The notes beneath the pieces are model-generated. The model had not been told where the DNA came from. It was given only the letters and a program-made list of their open reading frames with translations, and did not search any database. Positions 33,699-41,673 of a stretch of DNA of 64,000 nt are shown piece after piece (the first letter of the stretch is position 1; each line of letters starts with the position of its first letter). Where the stretch lies: the NCBI RefSeq assembly GCF_021173675.1, contig NZ_JAIHON010000011.1, forward strand, positions 241,250 to 305,249, given 5' to 3'. The translations under genes and the position numbers were made by a program. The DNA is from Streptomyces lincolnensis (GTDB taxonomy: Bacteria; Actinomycetota; Actinomycetes; Streptomycetales; Streptomycetaceae).

Positions 33699-35282
33699 AT
33701 GTCCCACCGTCCGCTCCCCGGTCGCCGCAGCGTTCTGCGCGGCTCCCTGGCCGCCTCGGCGGCCCTCACCCTGCCCACCGCGGCCACCGCGGCCGGCGCG
33801 GCGCCGGCCTTCGCCCGGTCCGGGCGTCCCGAGGCGGGCTGGGGTGTCCAGACGGGAGACGTGACCACGAACTCGGGCCTGGTGTGGGTGCGGTCCGACC
33901 GCCCGGCCCGGATGATCGTCGAGACGTCGGCCACCGAGTCGTTCCGCAATCCGCGCAGATGGCACGGCCCGCTGCTCGGCGCCGGCACGGACTTCACCGG
34001 CACCACCCAGGTCTGCGGACTGCCGTCGGGCGAGCAGATCCACTACCGCGTGCTGCTCGCCGACCCGGACGACCCGCGCCGCACCGGCGAACCCGTCACC
34101 GGCACCTTCCGCACGGTCTCGAACAAGCGGCGCGACGGTGTGCGGTTCGTCTGGTCGGGCGATCTGGCCGGACAGGGCTGGGGCATCAACCCGGAGCTCG
34201 GCGGCTACCGGATCTACGACGCGATGGCCAAGCTCGACCCGGACTTCTTCCTGTGCAGCGGCGACAACATCTACGCCGACGGCCCGCTCACAGGATCCGT
34301 GACGCTGCCGGACGGGCGGACCTGGCGGAACATCACCACCGAGGAGAAGGCCAAGGTCGCCGAGACGCTCGCGGAGTTCCGCGGCAACTTCCGCTACAAC
34401 CTGCTGGACGAGAATCTGCGCGCCTTCAACGCCCGGGTCCCGAACATCATCCAGTGGGACGACCACGAGGTCACCAACAACTGGTACCCGGGCGAGATCC
34501 TCGGCGACACCCGGTACACCGAGAAGCGCGTCGACGTGCTGGCCGCCCGCGCCCGGCAGGCGTTCTCGGAGTACTTCCCGATCTCCACGCTGCGCCGCCC
34601 GGACGGCCGGGTCTACCGGGTGCAGCACCACGGCCCGCTCCTGGACGTGTTCGTCCTGGACATGCGCACCTACCGCAACGCCAACTCCCCGGACGACCAG
34701 AGCACCGACCCGGTCGGCATCCTGGGCCGCGAGCAGCTGGAGTGGCTCAAGCGCGAGCTGTCCCGCTCCCGCGCGGTGTGGAAAGTGATCGCCTCCGACA
34801 TGCCGCTCGGCCTGGTCGTACCGGACACCGGCGACGGCAAGCCGAACATCGAGGCGGTGGCGCAGGGCGACCCCGGGGCGCCGCTCGGCCGTGAGCTGCA
34901 GATCGCCGAGCTGCTGCGATTCGTCAAGCACCGCCGGATCACCGGCACGGTGTGGCTGACGGCCGACGTGCACTACACCTCGGCCCAGCACTACGACCCC
35001 TCGCGGGCCGCCTTCAAGGACTTCGCGCCGTTCTGGGAGTTCGTCTCGGGGCCGCTCAACGCGGGCGCCTTCCCGGCCAACACACTGGACGGCACCTTCG
35101 GCCCGGACCGGGTCTTCGTCAAGGCGCCGACCGTGGCGAACGTCTCACCGGCCGAGGGCTACCAGTTCTTCGGCGAGGTCGACATCGACGGCGACAGCGG
35201 GGAACTGACGGTACGGCTGCGCGAGCAGGACGGCACCGTGCTGTTCACGCAGGTGCTCCAGCCGGGCCGGGTGGGTCAGTGA
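33699..35282 (+). CDS. phoD: PhoD-like alkaline phosphatase, Tat-exported
   Basis: A 527-residue phosphodiesterase/phosphomonoesterase. The N-terminus RRSVLRGSLAASAALTLP is a twin-arginine signal (about 8-30). A PhoD N-terminal domain (about 45-135) is followed by the metallophosphatase core with WSGDLAGQGWG, CSGDNIYADG, QWDDHEVTNNW and TADVHYTSAQHY. These match the Fe/Ca site of PhoD. It acts outside the cell to release phosphate. ATG 33699 follows GGAGGC. GTTCACT-N4-GTTTGCG at 33612-33629 is a weak candidate PHO box. Confidence 0.9.
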   Translation: MSHRPLPGRRSVLRGSLAASAALTLPTAATAAGAAPAFARSGRPEAGWGVQTGDVTTNSGLVWVRSDRPARMIVETSATESFRNPRRWHGPLLGAGTDFTGTTQVCGLPSGEQIHYRVLLADPDDPRRTGEPVTGTFRTVSNKRRDGVRFVWSGDLAGQGWGINPELGGYRIYDAMAKLDPDFFLCSGDNIYADGPLTGSVTLPDGRTWRNITTEEKAKVAETLAEFRGNFRYNLLDENLRAFNARVPNIIQWDDHEVTNNWYPGEILGDTRYTEKRVDVLAARARQAFSEYFPISTLRRPDGRVYRVQHHGPLLDVFVLDMRTYRNANSPDDQSTDPVGILGREQLEWLKRELSRSRAVWKVIASDMPLGLVVPDTGDGKPNIEAVAQGDPGAPLGRELQIAELLRFVKHRRITGTVWLTADVHYTSAQHYDPSRAAFKDFAPFWEFVSGPLNAGAFPANTLDGTFGPDRVFVKAPTVANVSPAEGYQFFGEVDIDGDSGELTVRLREQDGTVLFTQVLQPGRVGQ

Positions 35283-35429
35283 CACCGGCGCCGGCAGCGG
35301 CACCGAGATCGATTCCGAGATCGATCCGGAGATCGTAGAAAAAGCAACAAAAGGGGCGCAACCGCACACTTTACCGGTCGGTCACAATGCGTTCGTGATC
35401 ACGCAACACCCTTCCTTCACAGTGACTGC

Positions 35430-36689
35430 ATGACTCGAGACATGACTGCCGTGACGCGTGTGACGCACCTGCCCTCCCGCTGCGTGGCGGCGTTCCACAG
35501 TTGGTGGACACGCCGCCACGGTCACGCCCCGCCGACGGGCGATACCGGCGCCCGGCCACTGCCGACGGAGCCGCAGGCCGGGCCCGGGGAGAGCACGCTG
35601 TGGCGGATGCGGACCACGGTGAAGGACGAGCCGGGATCGCTGGCCGCCCTGTGCGCGGCCCTCGCCGGGCACCGCGTCGACATCCTCAGCCTCCAGACGC
35701 ATCCGCTGGCCGAGGGCACCGTGGACGAGTTCCTGCTGCGGGCCCCCGCCGAGGCCCCGGCCGACGAGATCACCGGTGCCGTCGCCCTGGCCGGCGGCAC
35801 CGACACCTGGATCGAGCGGGGGGACGCCCACGATCTGGTGGACGCGCCCACCCGGGTCCTGGGTCTGGCCACCCGCACCGCCCTGGACGCGGCGGAACTC
35901 CCTCTGGCGCTGCGGCAGTTGCTCGGCCGGTGCACCATACGGTCGCTGCCCGCGGCTCCGATGGCGGGCCGCGGCCGTGGTCCGGCGACCGTGCCGGTGG
36001 AAGGCGTTCTGGAGGACACCGTGATGCGCCTGCGCGCGCCGGAAGGCGGAGTGATCACCGTGGAGCGGCCCCATCTGCCGTTCACCCCGACCGAGTTCGC
36101 GCGGGCGCGTGCCCTGGTGGAGCTGGACGCGCGGCTCGGGCCGCGGGTCCCGCGCGGCCAGGACGTGCTGACGCTGCCGGAGGGCAGCGACATCACCGTG
36201 AGCCGGGCCGACACGGGCGATCTGGCGGCCGCGAAGGCGATGCACGAGCGCTGCTCGCCGCGGACGCTGAGCCTGCGATACCACGGGCCGGTCGGTGACG
36301 CCGATCGCTATCTCAACCACCTGCTCAGCCCGCGCTTCGGCCGCACGCTCGCCGTGCGGACCGCCTCGGGGCGCGTCGTCGGTCTCGGTCATCTGCTGTG
36401 GGACGGTGACGAGACGGAGGTGGCGCTGCTCGTCGAGGACGCGTGGCAGCGGCGCGGGATCGGGCGTGAGCTGCTGGAACGGCTGGTGGGGATGGCCGTC
36501 GAGGCCGGGTGCGTGAGCGTGTACGCGGTGACGCAGTCCTCCAACACGGGGATGGTCGCGGCGATGCGAGGGCTGGGGTTGCCGCTCGACTATCAGGTCG
36601 AGGAGGGGACGCTCGTCATCACCGCACGACTGGGGGTTGAGGAGCGGCTTTCGGGTGCGGGAGAACTGGGGCGGGTCGACGCGCCGTAG
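35430..36689 (+). CDS. ACT domain fused to a GNAT acetyltransferase
   Basis: A 419-residue fusion. A basic N-terminal leader (about 1-55) precedes an ACT-like fold (about 58-130: LWRMRTTVKDEPGSLAALCAAL, VDILSLQTHP). A linker with a second beta-rich region follows, then a C-terminal GNAT domain (about 255-410) with VALLVEDAWQRRGIGRELLER as acetyl-CoA loop. ACT domains usually bind amino acids, so this may be an amino-acid-controlled acetyltransferase, perhaps a protein acetylase. No ribosome site is clear at ATG 35430; a second ATG is four codons on. It looks monocistronic. Confidence 0.85.
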   Translation: MTRDMTAVTRVTHLPSRCVAAFHSWWTRRHGHAPPTGDTGARPLPTEPQAGPGESTLWRMRTTVKDEPGSLAALCAALAGHRVDILSLQTHPLAEGTVDEFLLRAPAEAPADEITGAVALAGGTDTWIERGDAHDLVDAPTRVLGLATRTALDAAELPLALRQLLGRCTIRSLPAAPMAGRGRGPATVPVEGVLEDTVMRLRAPEGGVITVERPHLPFTPTEFARARALVELDARLGPRVPRGQDVLTLPEGSDITVSRADTGDLAAAKAMHERCSPRTLSLRYHGPVGDADRYLNHLLSPRFGRTLAVRTASGRVVGLGHLLWDGDETEVALLVEDAWQRRGIGRELLERLVGMAVEAGCVSVYAVTQSSNTGMVAAMRGLGLPLDYQVEEGTLVITARLGVEERLSGAGELGRVDAP

Positions 36690-36698
36690 GGGTTGCGG

Positions 36699-36790
36699 GC
36701 TGTATGGCGGCTGCGGGGCCGTTGTGGCTGGTCGCGCCCACGCGGCGGAGCCGCACATCGACACAGCCCCGCGCCCCTTTGGGGCGCCCC
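36699..36790. repeat. Streptomyces-type intergenic repeat ending in a terminator hairpin
   Basis: The segment with GTTGTGGCTGGTCGCGCCC, CGCGGCGGAGCCGC and CAGCCCCGCGCCCCTTT resembles a short intergenic element I recall at gene ends in many Streptomyces genomes. Its end, GCGCCCC-TTT-GGGGCGC (36771-36787), is a perfect 7-bp hairpin that can end transcription of the ACT-GNAT gene. Confidence 0.7.
36771..36787 (+). terminator. terminator hairpin of the ACT-GNAT gene
   Basis: GCGCCCC, loop TTT, GGGGCGC. It lies 82 bases after the stop codon and inside the intergenic repeat. Confidence 0.65.
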
Positions 36791-36861
36791 AGTGGCCGGC
36801 ATGACACAACACCCGGTAAACCAGGCTGACGCGGCGGCCTCCCTCGTACGAGGATGGCCGC

Positions 36862-38550
36862 ATGTCTGAGATCAAGAGCCCGCTGCCCCGCGAAGTCGCC
36901 GACGCCTATGTCGAGGAACTCGTCGCCCTGGACCCGATCACCGGGACGTTCCTCGGTGTGAAGGAGAGTTCGAGCAGGCTGCCCGACACCTCGCCGGCGG
37001 GTGAGGAGGCGCTGATGAACCTTCAGCGGTCGACGCTCGCGAAGCTCGACGAGGCCGAGCGGCGGCCCGGCGCCGACAGTGACATCGAGCGCCGCTGCGC
37101 CCGGCTGCTGCGGGAGCGGCTCACCGCCCAGCTCGCCGTGCAGGAGGCGGACGAGAGCCTGCGTGCCGTCAGCAACCTCAGCTCCGTCGCGCACTCGGTG
37201 CGCCAGGTGTTCACGGTCACGCCGGCGCAGACGGAGGAGGACTGGACGGCGATCGCCGAGCGGCTGCGCGCGGTTCCGGCCGCGCTGGAGGGCTACCGCG
37301 AGTGCCTGGCGCTCGGCCTGGAACGGAAGCTGTACGGCGGTCCACGCGCCACCGCCACGTTCGTCGAGCAGCTCGGCGACTGGGCGGACGCCGGTGCGGG
37401 ACGCGGCTGGTTCGAGGTCTACGCGGCCGCCGGACCCGAGTCCCTGCGCTCCGAGCTCGACGCGGCGGCCCGCTCGGCCACCGAGTCCGTCGCCCGCCTG
37501 CGCGACTGGATGCGCGATGTGTACGCGCCGGCGATCGAGGGCGCCCCGGACGTGGCCGGCCGGGAACGGTACGCGCGCTGGGTGCGCTACTTCAACGGCA
37601 CGGACCTCGACCTGGACGAGGCGTACGCGTACGGCTGGTCGGAGTACCACCGCCTGCTCGGCGAGATGCGGGCGGAGGCCGAGAAGATCCTGCCGGGCGC
37701 GGCCACGCCGTGGGTGGCGCTGGCGCACCTGGACGAGCACGGCACGCACATCGAGGGGGTCGACGAGGTCCGCGACTGGCTCCAGGGCCTGATGGACGAG
37801 GCGATGGACGCCCTGGACGGCACCCACTTCGACCTGGCCGAGCGGGTGCGCCGGGTGGAGTCGTGCATCGCCCCTCCGGGCGGCGCGGCGGCCCCCTACT
37901 ACACCCCGCCGTCCGACGACTTCTCCCGCCCGGGCCGCACCTGGCTGCCGACCATGGGCGGAACCCGCTTCCCGGTCTACGACCTGGTGTCGACCTGGTA
38001 CCACGAGGGTGTGCCCGGCCACCACCTCCAGCTGGCGCAGTGGAAGCACGTGGCCGGGAACCTCTCCCGCTACCAGGCGAGCATCGGCATGGTGAGCGCC
38101 AACGCCGAGGGCTGGGCCCTTTACGCGGAGCGGCTGATGGACGAGCTGGGCTTCCTGACGGATCCGGAGCGCCGGCTCGGCTACCTGGACGCGCAGATGA
38201 TGCGTGCGGTGCGCGTCATCATCGACATCGGCATGCACCTGGAGCTGGGCATCCCCGACGACTCGCCCTTCCACCCCGGCGAGCGCTGGACGCCCGCGCT
38301 GGCGCAGGAGTTCTTCGGCTCGCACAGCAGCCGGCCCGCGGACTTCGTGGAGAGCGAGCTGACCCGCTATCTGTCCATGCCTGGCCAGGCCATCGGCTAC
38401 AAGCTCGGCGAACGGGCCTGGCTGCTGGGCCGCGCGAAGGCCCGCGCCCGGCACGGCGACGCCTTCGACCCGAAGGCCTGGCACATGGCGGCCCTGTCGC
38501 AGGGGTCGCTGGGGCTGGACGATCTGGTGGACGAGTTGGCGCAGTTGTAG
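36862..38550 (+). CDS. DUF885-family zinc metalloprotein
   Basis: A 562-residue soluble protein of the DUF885 family, usually 550-600 residues and peptidase-like. The HExxxGHH-type motif is in WYHEGVPGHHLQLAQW (about 378-393), with a downstream Glu in NAEGWALYAERLMDELG as third ligand candidate. The rest is helical. There is no signal peptide, so it is presumably a cytosolic peptidase. ATG 36862 has only a weak GAGG upstream. Confidence 0.88.
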   Translation: MSEIKSPLPREVADAYVEELVALDPITGTFLGVKESSSRLPDTSPAGEEALMNLQRSTLAKLDEAERRPGADSDIERRCARLLRERLTAQLAVQEADESLRAVSNLSSVAHSVRQVFTVTPAQTEEDWTAIAERLRAVPAALEGYRECLALGLERKLYGGPRATATFVEQLGDWADAGAGRGWFEVYAAAGPESLRSELDAAARSATESVARLRDWMRDVYAPAIEGAPDVAGRERYARWVRYFNGTDLDLDEAYAYGWSEYHRLLGEMRAEAEKILPGAATPWVALAHLDEHGTHIEGVDEVRDWLQGLMDEAMDALDGTHFDLAERVRRVESCIAPPGGAAAPYYTPPSDDFSRPGRTWLPTMGGTRFPVYDLVSTWYHEGVPGHHLQLAQWKHVAGNLSRYQASIGMVSANAEGWALYAERLMDELGFLTDPERRLGYLDAQMMRAVRVIIDIGMHLELGIPDDSPFHPGERWTPALAQEFFGSHSSRPADFVESELTRYLSMPGQAIGYKLGERAWLLGRAKARARHGDAFDPKAWHMAALSQGSLGLDDLVDELAQL

Positions 38551-38556
38551 GGCGGG

Positions 38557-39411
38557 CTAGCGCCGGAAACCGCCCTCCGAGTCGATGACCTGCCCGGTGA
38601 TCCAGGCCGCCTCGTCCGTCGCCAGCCAGGCGAGGAGGCGGGCCGGGTCGTCGGGCATGCCCCAGCGGCCGGCGGGGAACATCGCGGCGATGGTGTCGTA
38701 GTCGTCGCCGGTCATGTAGTCCGTGTCCACCGGGCCGGGGTTGACGGTGTTCACCGTGACGGCGTGCTCGGCCAGGGCGGTCGCCAGGGAGCGGGTGACG
38801 GAGGCGAGGGCGCCCTTCTGGAGGGCATAGGCGAGCTCCCCCGGCATGCCGCCCGCGATGTCCTGGCCGGAGGTCATCATCATCACGCGTCCGCCCGGGG
38901 TGCCCGGCGGCAGCGCGGCGCGCAGTCTGGCGTACGCCTGGACCAGCAGGATCACCGAGCGGGTGTCGACGGCCCAGTGGGTGTCGAGCATCGCCGCGTC
39001 GATCTCGTCGAGGGAGCCGTCGTGGCCGCTCTGGGCGTGGTTGGCGACGAGGATGTCGAGCCGTCCGCCGAGCGCCGAGGCGGCGGTGGCGATCAGGTCG
39101 GCGGGCGCGGCCGGGTCGGACAGGTCACCGGGCCCGGCGAGCACCTCGGCGGCCGGGTCGCCGAGCGCCTCGCGCACGGAGGCGACGACGTCCTCGGGGC
39201 GGTCGGCGCCCCAGGGCTGGTCGGCGTCGTGCGGCACATGGTGGTGCAGATAGACGCTCGCTCCGTAGGCGGCCAGACGCCGGGCCACGGCATGGCCGAT
39301 GCCGCCGCGCCTGCTGGCCCCGGTGACCAGGGCGGTACGGCCGCGCAGGGGCAGCGGGTCGCGGCGCAGTTCGTCGGGGGTGGGGTGGGGAAGTCGGGGC
39401 ATGCCGATCAT
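38557..39411 (-). CDS. short-chain dehydrogenase/reductase
   Basis: A 284-residue SDR. Cofactor motif TGASRRGGIG (about 31-40) has the TGxxxGxG pattern. NHAQSG takes the place of NNAG, a Ser lies in MMTSGQDIAGG, and YxxxK is YALQK. A C-terminal TGQVIDSEGGFRR closes the Rossmann domain. The N-terminus has about 20 residues before the first strand. ATG 39411 and ATG 39402 are both possible; neither has a clear ribosome site. It converges on the DUF885 gene (6-bp gap). The substrate is unknown. Confidence 0.88.
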   Translation of the reverse strand: MIGMPRLPHPTPDELRRDPLPLRGRTALVTGASRRGGIGHAVARRLAAYGASVYLHHHVPHDADQPWGADRPEDVVASVREALGDPAAEVLAGPGDLSDPAAPADLIATAASALGGRLDILVANHAQSGHDGSLDEIDAAMLDTHWAVDTRSVILLVQAYARLRAALPPGTPGGRVMMMTSGQDIAGGMPGELAYALQKGALASVTRSLATALAEHAVTVNTVNPGPVDTDYMTGDDYDTIAAMFPAGRWGMPDDPARLLAWLATDEAAWITGQVIDSEGGFRR

Positions 39412-39522
39412 GATGGGCGCCGACCGGACGGTGACGCACCCGCTTTTCCGGACCCGCCGCGCCCGCGCACGAGGAGTCGGCCTGGACTCACCCGCCCGCG
39501 TGCCGTCTGTCGTCGCGGGCCC

Positions 39523-40098
39523 GCGCGGAGTCTGTCGTCCCCAGTGCATTCCCTCGGCTGCCCGGTCTCCGCCTTCGGCTGCCCGCCCGCACGCCATCCG
39601 CAGGCGCCCGCCCACGTGCAGTCCGCCGTCCCCGGAGCTTTCCTTCCCCAGCCCGGAGTTCGCCTTCGGCTACCCGTCCGCGCGGACTCTGTCGTCCCCA
39701 GTGCATCCCTCGGCTGCCCGGTGTCCACCCTCGACTGCCCGCCCGCACGCCATCCGCAGGCGCCCGCCCACGTGCAGTCCGCCGTCCCCGGAGCTTTCCT
39801 TCCCCAGCCCGGAGTTCGCCTTCGGCTACCCGTCCGCGCGGACTCTGTCGTCCCCAGTGCATCCCTCGGCTGCCCGGTGTCCACCCTCGACTGCCCGCCC
39901 GCACGCCATCCGCAGGCGCCCGCCCACGTGCAGTCCGCCGTCCCCGAAGGTTCCCTTCGCCCGCCCGGAGTGCCCCGCGTCTGCCGTCGGCTACCCGCCG
40001 GCGCGGCGTCTGCCGTCGCCCGGAGCTTTCCTTCGCCCGGCTCGGAGTTCGCCTTCGGCTACCCGTCCGCGCGGCGTCGGGCGTCCCCCGCCGACCGG
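39523..40098. repeat. 156-bp minisatellite, three near-identical units plus decayed copies
   Basis: Unit 1 runs 39523-39679 (157 bp), unit 2 39680-39835 (156 bp), and unit 3 begins at 39836. Units 2 and 3 are nearly identical for about 110 bp and then diverge. The CTTCGGCTACCCGTCCGCGCGG block recurs at about 40055 at the end of a shortened fourth unit. Since 156 is divisible by three, several frames stay open across the array on both strands. None has a ribosome site or recognisable protein, so I treat it as non-coding DNA. The stretch 39412-39522 holds nothing else. Confidence 0.92.
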
Positions 40099-40099
40099 G

Positions 40100-40609
40100 T
40101 CACAGCCGTCGCAGTTGTACGAGCCCCACCCACGTCTCGGGCCCCGGCTGCACCTGGGCGGCGCGCACCGCGTAGCGGCCGGGGTCGAGGGCGACCTTCA
40201 AGTGGTCGGTGCGTACGCAGTCGTTGCCCGGCCAGGCGGCGTCGAAGAGCACGACGGGGCCGGGGACCGTCCAGTGCACCTCGGCCTCCCAGACCGCGGT
40301 GGCGAGGGCCTGCTCCACGCCGGCCAGCAGCTCGTCCTCGGAGTCCGCGGCGCCCCACCGGACGAAAGTGTGGTGGTCGGGCAGGTAGGAGGTGGAGGCG
40401 GGTTCGTCGCCGAGGACGAGGGCCGCGGAGTCCCCGACCGGGAGGAGGCCGACGCCTCCGTCGACCTCGCAGGCCCGGTCGTAGTCGGAGGCGGTCTCGT
40501 CCCCGTCGGCCCCCGCCCAGAACGGCAGGACCGTCTCCGGTACGGCTATGAGCGGACCGCCGCCCGACTCCACCCACTCCACCGTGCCCGGTTCCGCGTA
40601 TCGCACCAT
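40100..40609 (-). CDS. Imm21-like immunity protein, orphan
   Basis: A 169-residue protein. The N-terminal WVESGGGPLIAVPE and W-x-G pattern (about 12-35) is typical of immunity protein family 21, found beside polymorphic toxins. The acidic composition and lack of signal peptide also fit. No toxin gene is next to it: the neighbours are a minisatellite and a rhodanese gene. It may protect against toxins from relatives. ATG 40609 is chosen because TAGGTT lies seven bases upstream, a likely leaderless -10 box. Confidence 0.72.
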   Translation of the reverse strand: MVRYAEPGTVEWVESGGGPLIAVPETVLPFWAGADGDETASDYDRACEVDGGVGLLPVGDSAALVLGDEPASTSYLPDHHTFVRWGAADSEDELLAGVEQALATAVWEAEVHWTVPGPVVLFDAAWPGNDCVRTDHLKVALDPGRYAVRAAQVQPGPETWVGLVQLRRL

Positions 40610-40652
40610 GCGGCAGAACCTACACGCTTGCAAAGCCTTCCCGGGGCCGGTC

Positions 40653-41132
40653 TCAGCAACCGCAGTCCTCGGCGTCCGCGGGCGCGGTCAACGGATCGGC
40701 GGCGCGGCGTTCCCCGCCCTCCCAGGTCTCGAACGCGAAGCCCTCGCGCGCCCAGTACTCGAACCCGCCGAGCATCTCCTTGACCTGGTAGCCCAGTTCG
40801 GCCAGGGCGAGGGCCGCGCGGGTGGCGCCGTTGCAGCCGGGGCCCCAGCAGTACGTGACGACCGGCACGGACCTGTCGAGCAGTCGCTCGGCCTGCTCGG
40901 GGATGAGGGCGGTCGGCAGATGGATCGCACCCGGGATGTGCCCCTGGTCCCAGGAGGCGGTGGAGCGGGAGTCGAGGACGACGAAACCGGGGTCGCCGTC
41001 GGCCGCGAGCGCGGCGGCCACATCGGAGACGTCGGCGTGGAAGGCGAGGCTCGCGCGGAAGTAGGCGGCGGCCTCGGCCGGGGCGGCGGGCGAGGTGCCC
41101 AGAACGGGGTTCACGGTGAAAGCAGTGGTCAT
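40653..41132 (-). CDS. rhodanese-like sulfurtransferase
   Basis: A 159-residue single-domain rhodanese. The active-site loop CWGPGCNGATRAA (Cys near 95) is preceded by VVLDSRSTASWDQGHIPGAIHLP. The chain ends with DCGC, a Cys pair that might take part in sulfur transfer. It is divergent from an Lrp-type regulator. TAGCTT (41140-41145) lies seven bases before ATG 41132, so the start two codons upstream is less likely. Confidence 0.9.
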   Translation of the reverse strand: MTTAFTVNPVLGTSPAAPAEAAAYFRASLAFHADVSDVAAALAADGDPGFVVLDSRSTASWDQGHIPGAIHLPTALIPEQAERLLDRSVPVVTYCWGPGCNGATRAALALAELGYQVKEMLGGFEYWAREGFAFETWEGGERRAADPLTAPADAEDCGC

Positions 41133-41139
41133 GGCCATA

Positions 41140-41220
41140 AAGCTACGGTGAGTGATCCCCACGGGGAACCGTCGATCCCCGGCGTTCGCCTTGATCGGCC
41201 GGGGATTTCCCTGCTATTCC
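41140..41220. promoter_or_regulatory. divergent rhodanese/Lrp promoter region
   Basis: For the Lrp gene, TTGATC (41191-41196) lies 18 bp from TATTCC (41215-41220), six bases before its ATG. For the rhodanese gene, TAGCTT lies on the minus strand at 41140-41145. Between them is an inverted repeat, ATCCCCGG (41175-41182) and CCGGGGAT (41199-41206), a candidate Lrp-family site. Both messages look leaderless. Confidence 0.55.
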
Positions 41221-41226
41221 TCGTAC

Positions 41227-41673
41227 ATGACCGCGTATTCCCCGGACGCCACCGACTGGCGCATCCTCGACGTCCTCCAGCGAGAGGGCCGGGCCAGTTT
41301 CGCCGAGCTGGCCCGGGCCGTGTCCATGTCCGCGAGCGCGGTCACCGAACGGGTGCGCCGGCTGGAGGAGGCGGGCGTCATCCAGGGCTACGCGGCGGTG
41401 CTGGACCCGGAGGCGCTGGGGCTGACGATCCTGGCGTTCGTGCGCCTGCGCTACCCGAACGGCAACTACAAGCCGTTCCACGACCTGGTCGCGGTCACGC
41501 CCGAGATCCTGGAGGCCCATCACGTCACCGGCGACGACTGTTTCGTCATCAAGGTCGCGGCGCGCTCGATGCGGCATCTGGAGGAGGTGACCGGCAGGAT
41601 CGGCACGCTGGGCTCGGTGACGACGAGTGTCGTCTACTCGTCACCGCTGCCCCGCCGCCCCCTCGGTCAGTGA
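41227..41673 (+). CDS. Lrp/AsnC-family regulator
   Basis: A 148-residue regulator. The helix-turn-helix (about 8-60: DWRILDVLQREGRASFAELARAV, SASAVTERVRRLEEAGVI) is followed by the RAM/ligand domain (about 65-140: AFVRLRYPNGNYKPFHDL, HHVTGDDCFVIKV). It is probably the regulator of the divergent rhodanese gene, since Lrp-type genes often control their divergent neighbour. The 3' end overlaps the convergent sbcC end by seven bases. Confidence 0.93.
   Translation: MTAYSPDATDWRILDVLQREGRASFAELARAVSMSASAVTERVRRLEEAGVIQGYAAVLDPEALGLTILAFVRLRYPNGNYKPFHDLVAVTPEILEAHHVTGDDCFVIKVAARSMRHLEEVTGRIGTLGSVTTSVVYSSPLPRRPLGQ

Noticed and set aside
39408..39904. Repeat protein with 52-residue units on the minus strand
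   Set aside because: Several frames are open on both strands because the unit is a multiple of three; none has a ribosome site, start logic or plausible composition.
39523..39960. CRISPR-like array
   Set aside because: The whole 156-bp unit repeats; there are no short repeats with unique spacers and no cas genes.
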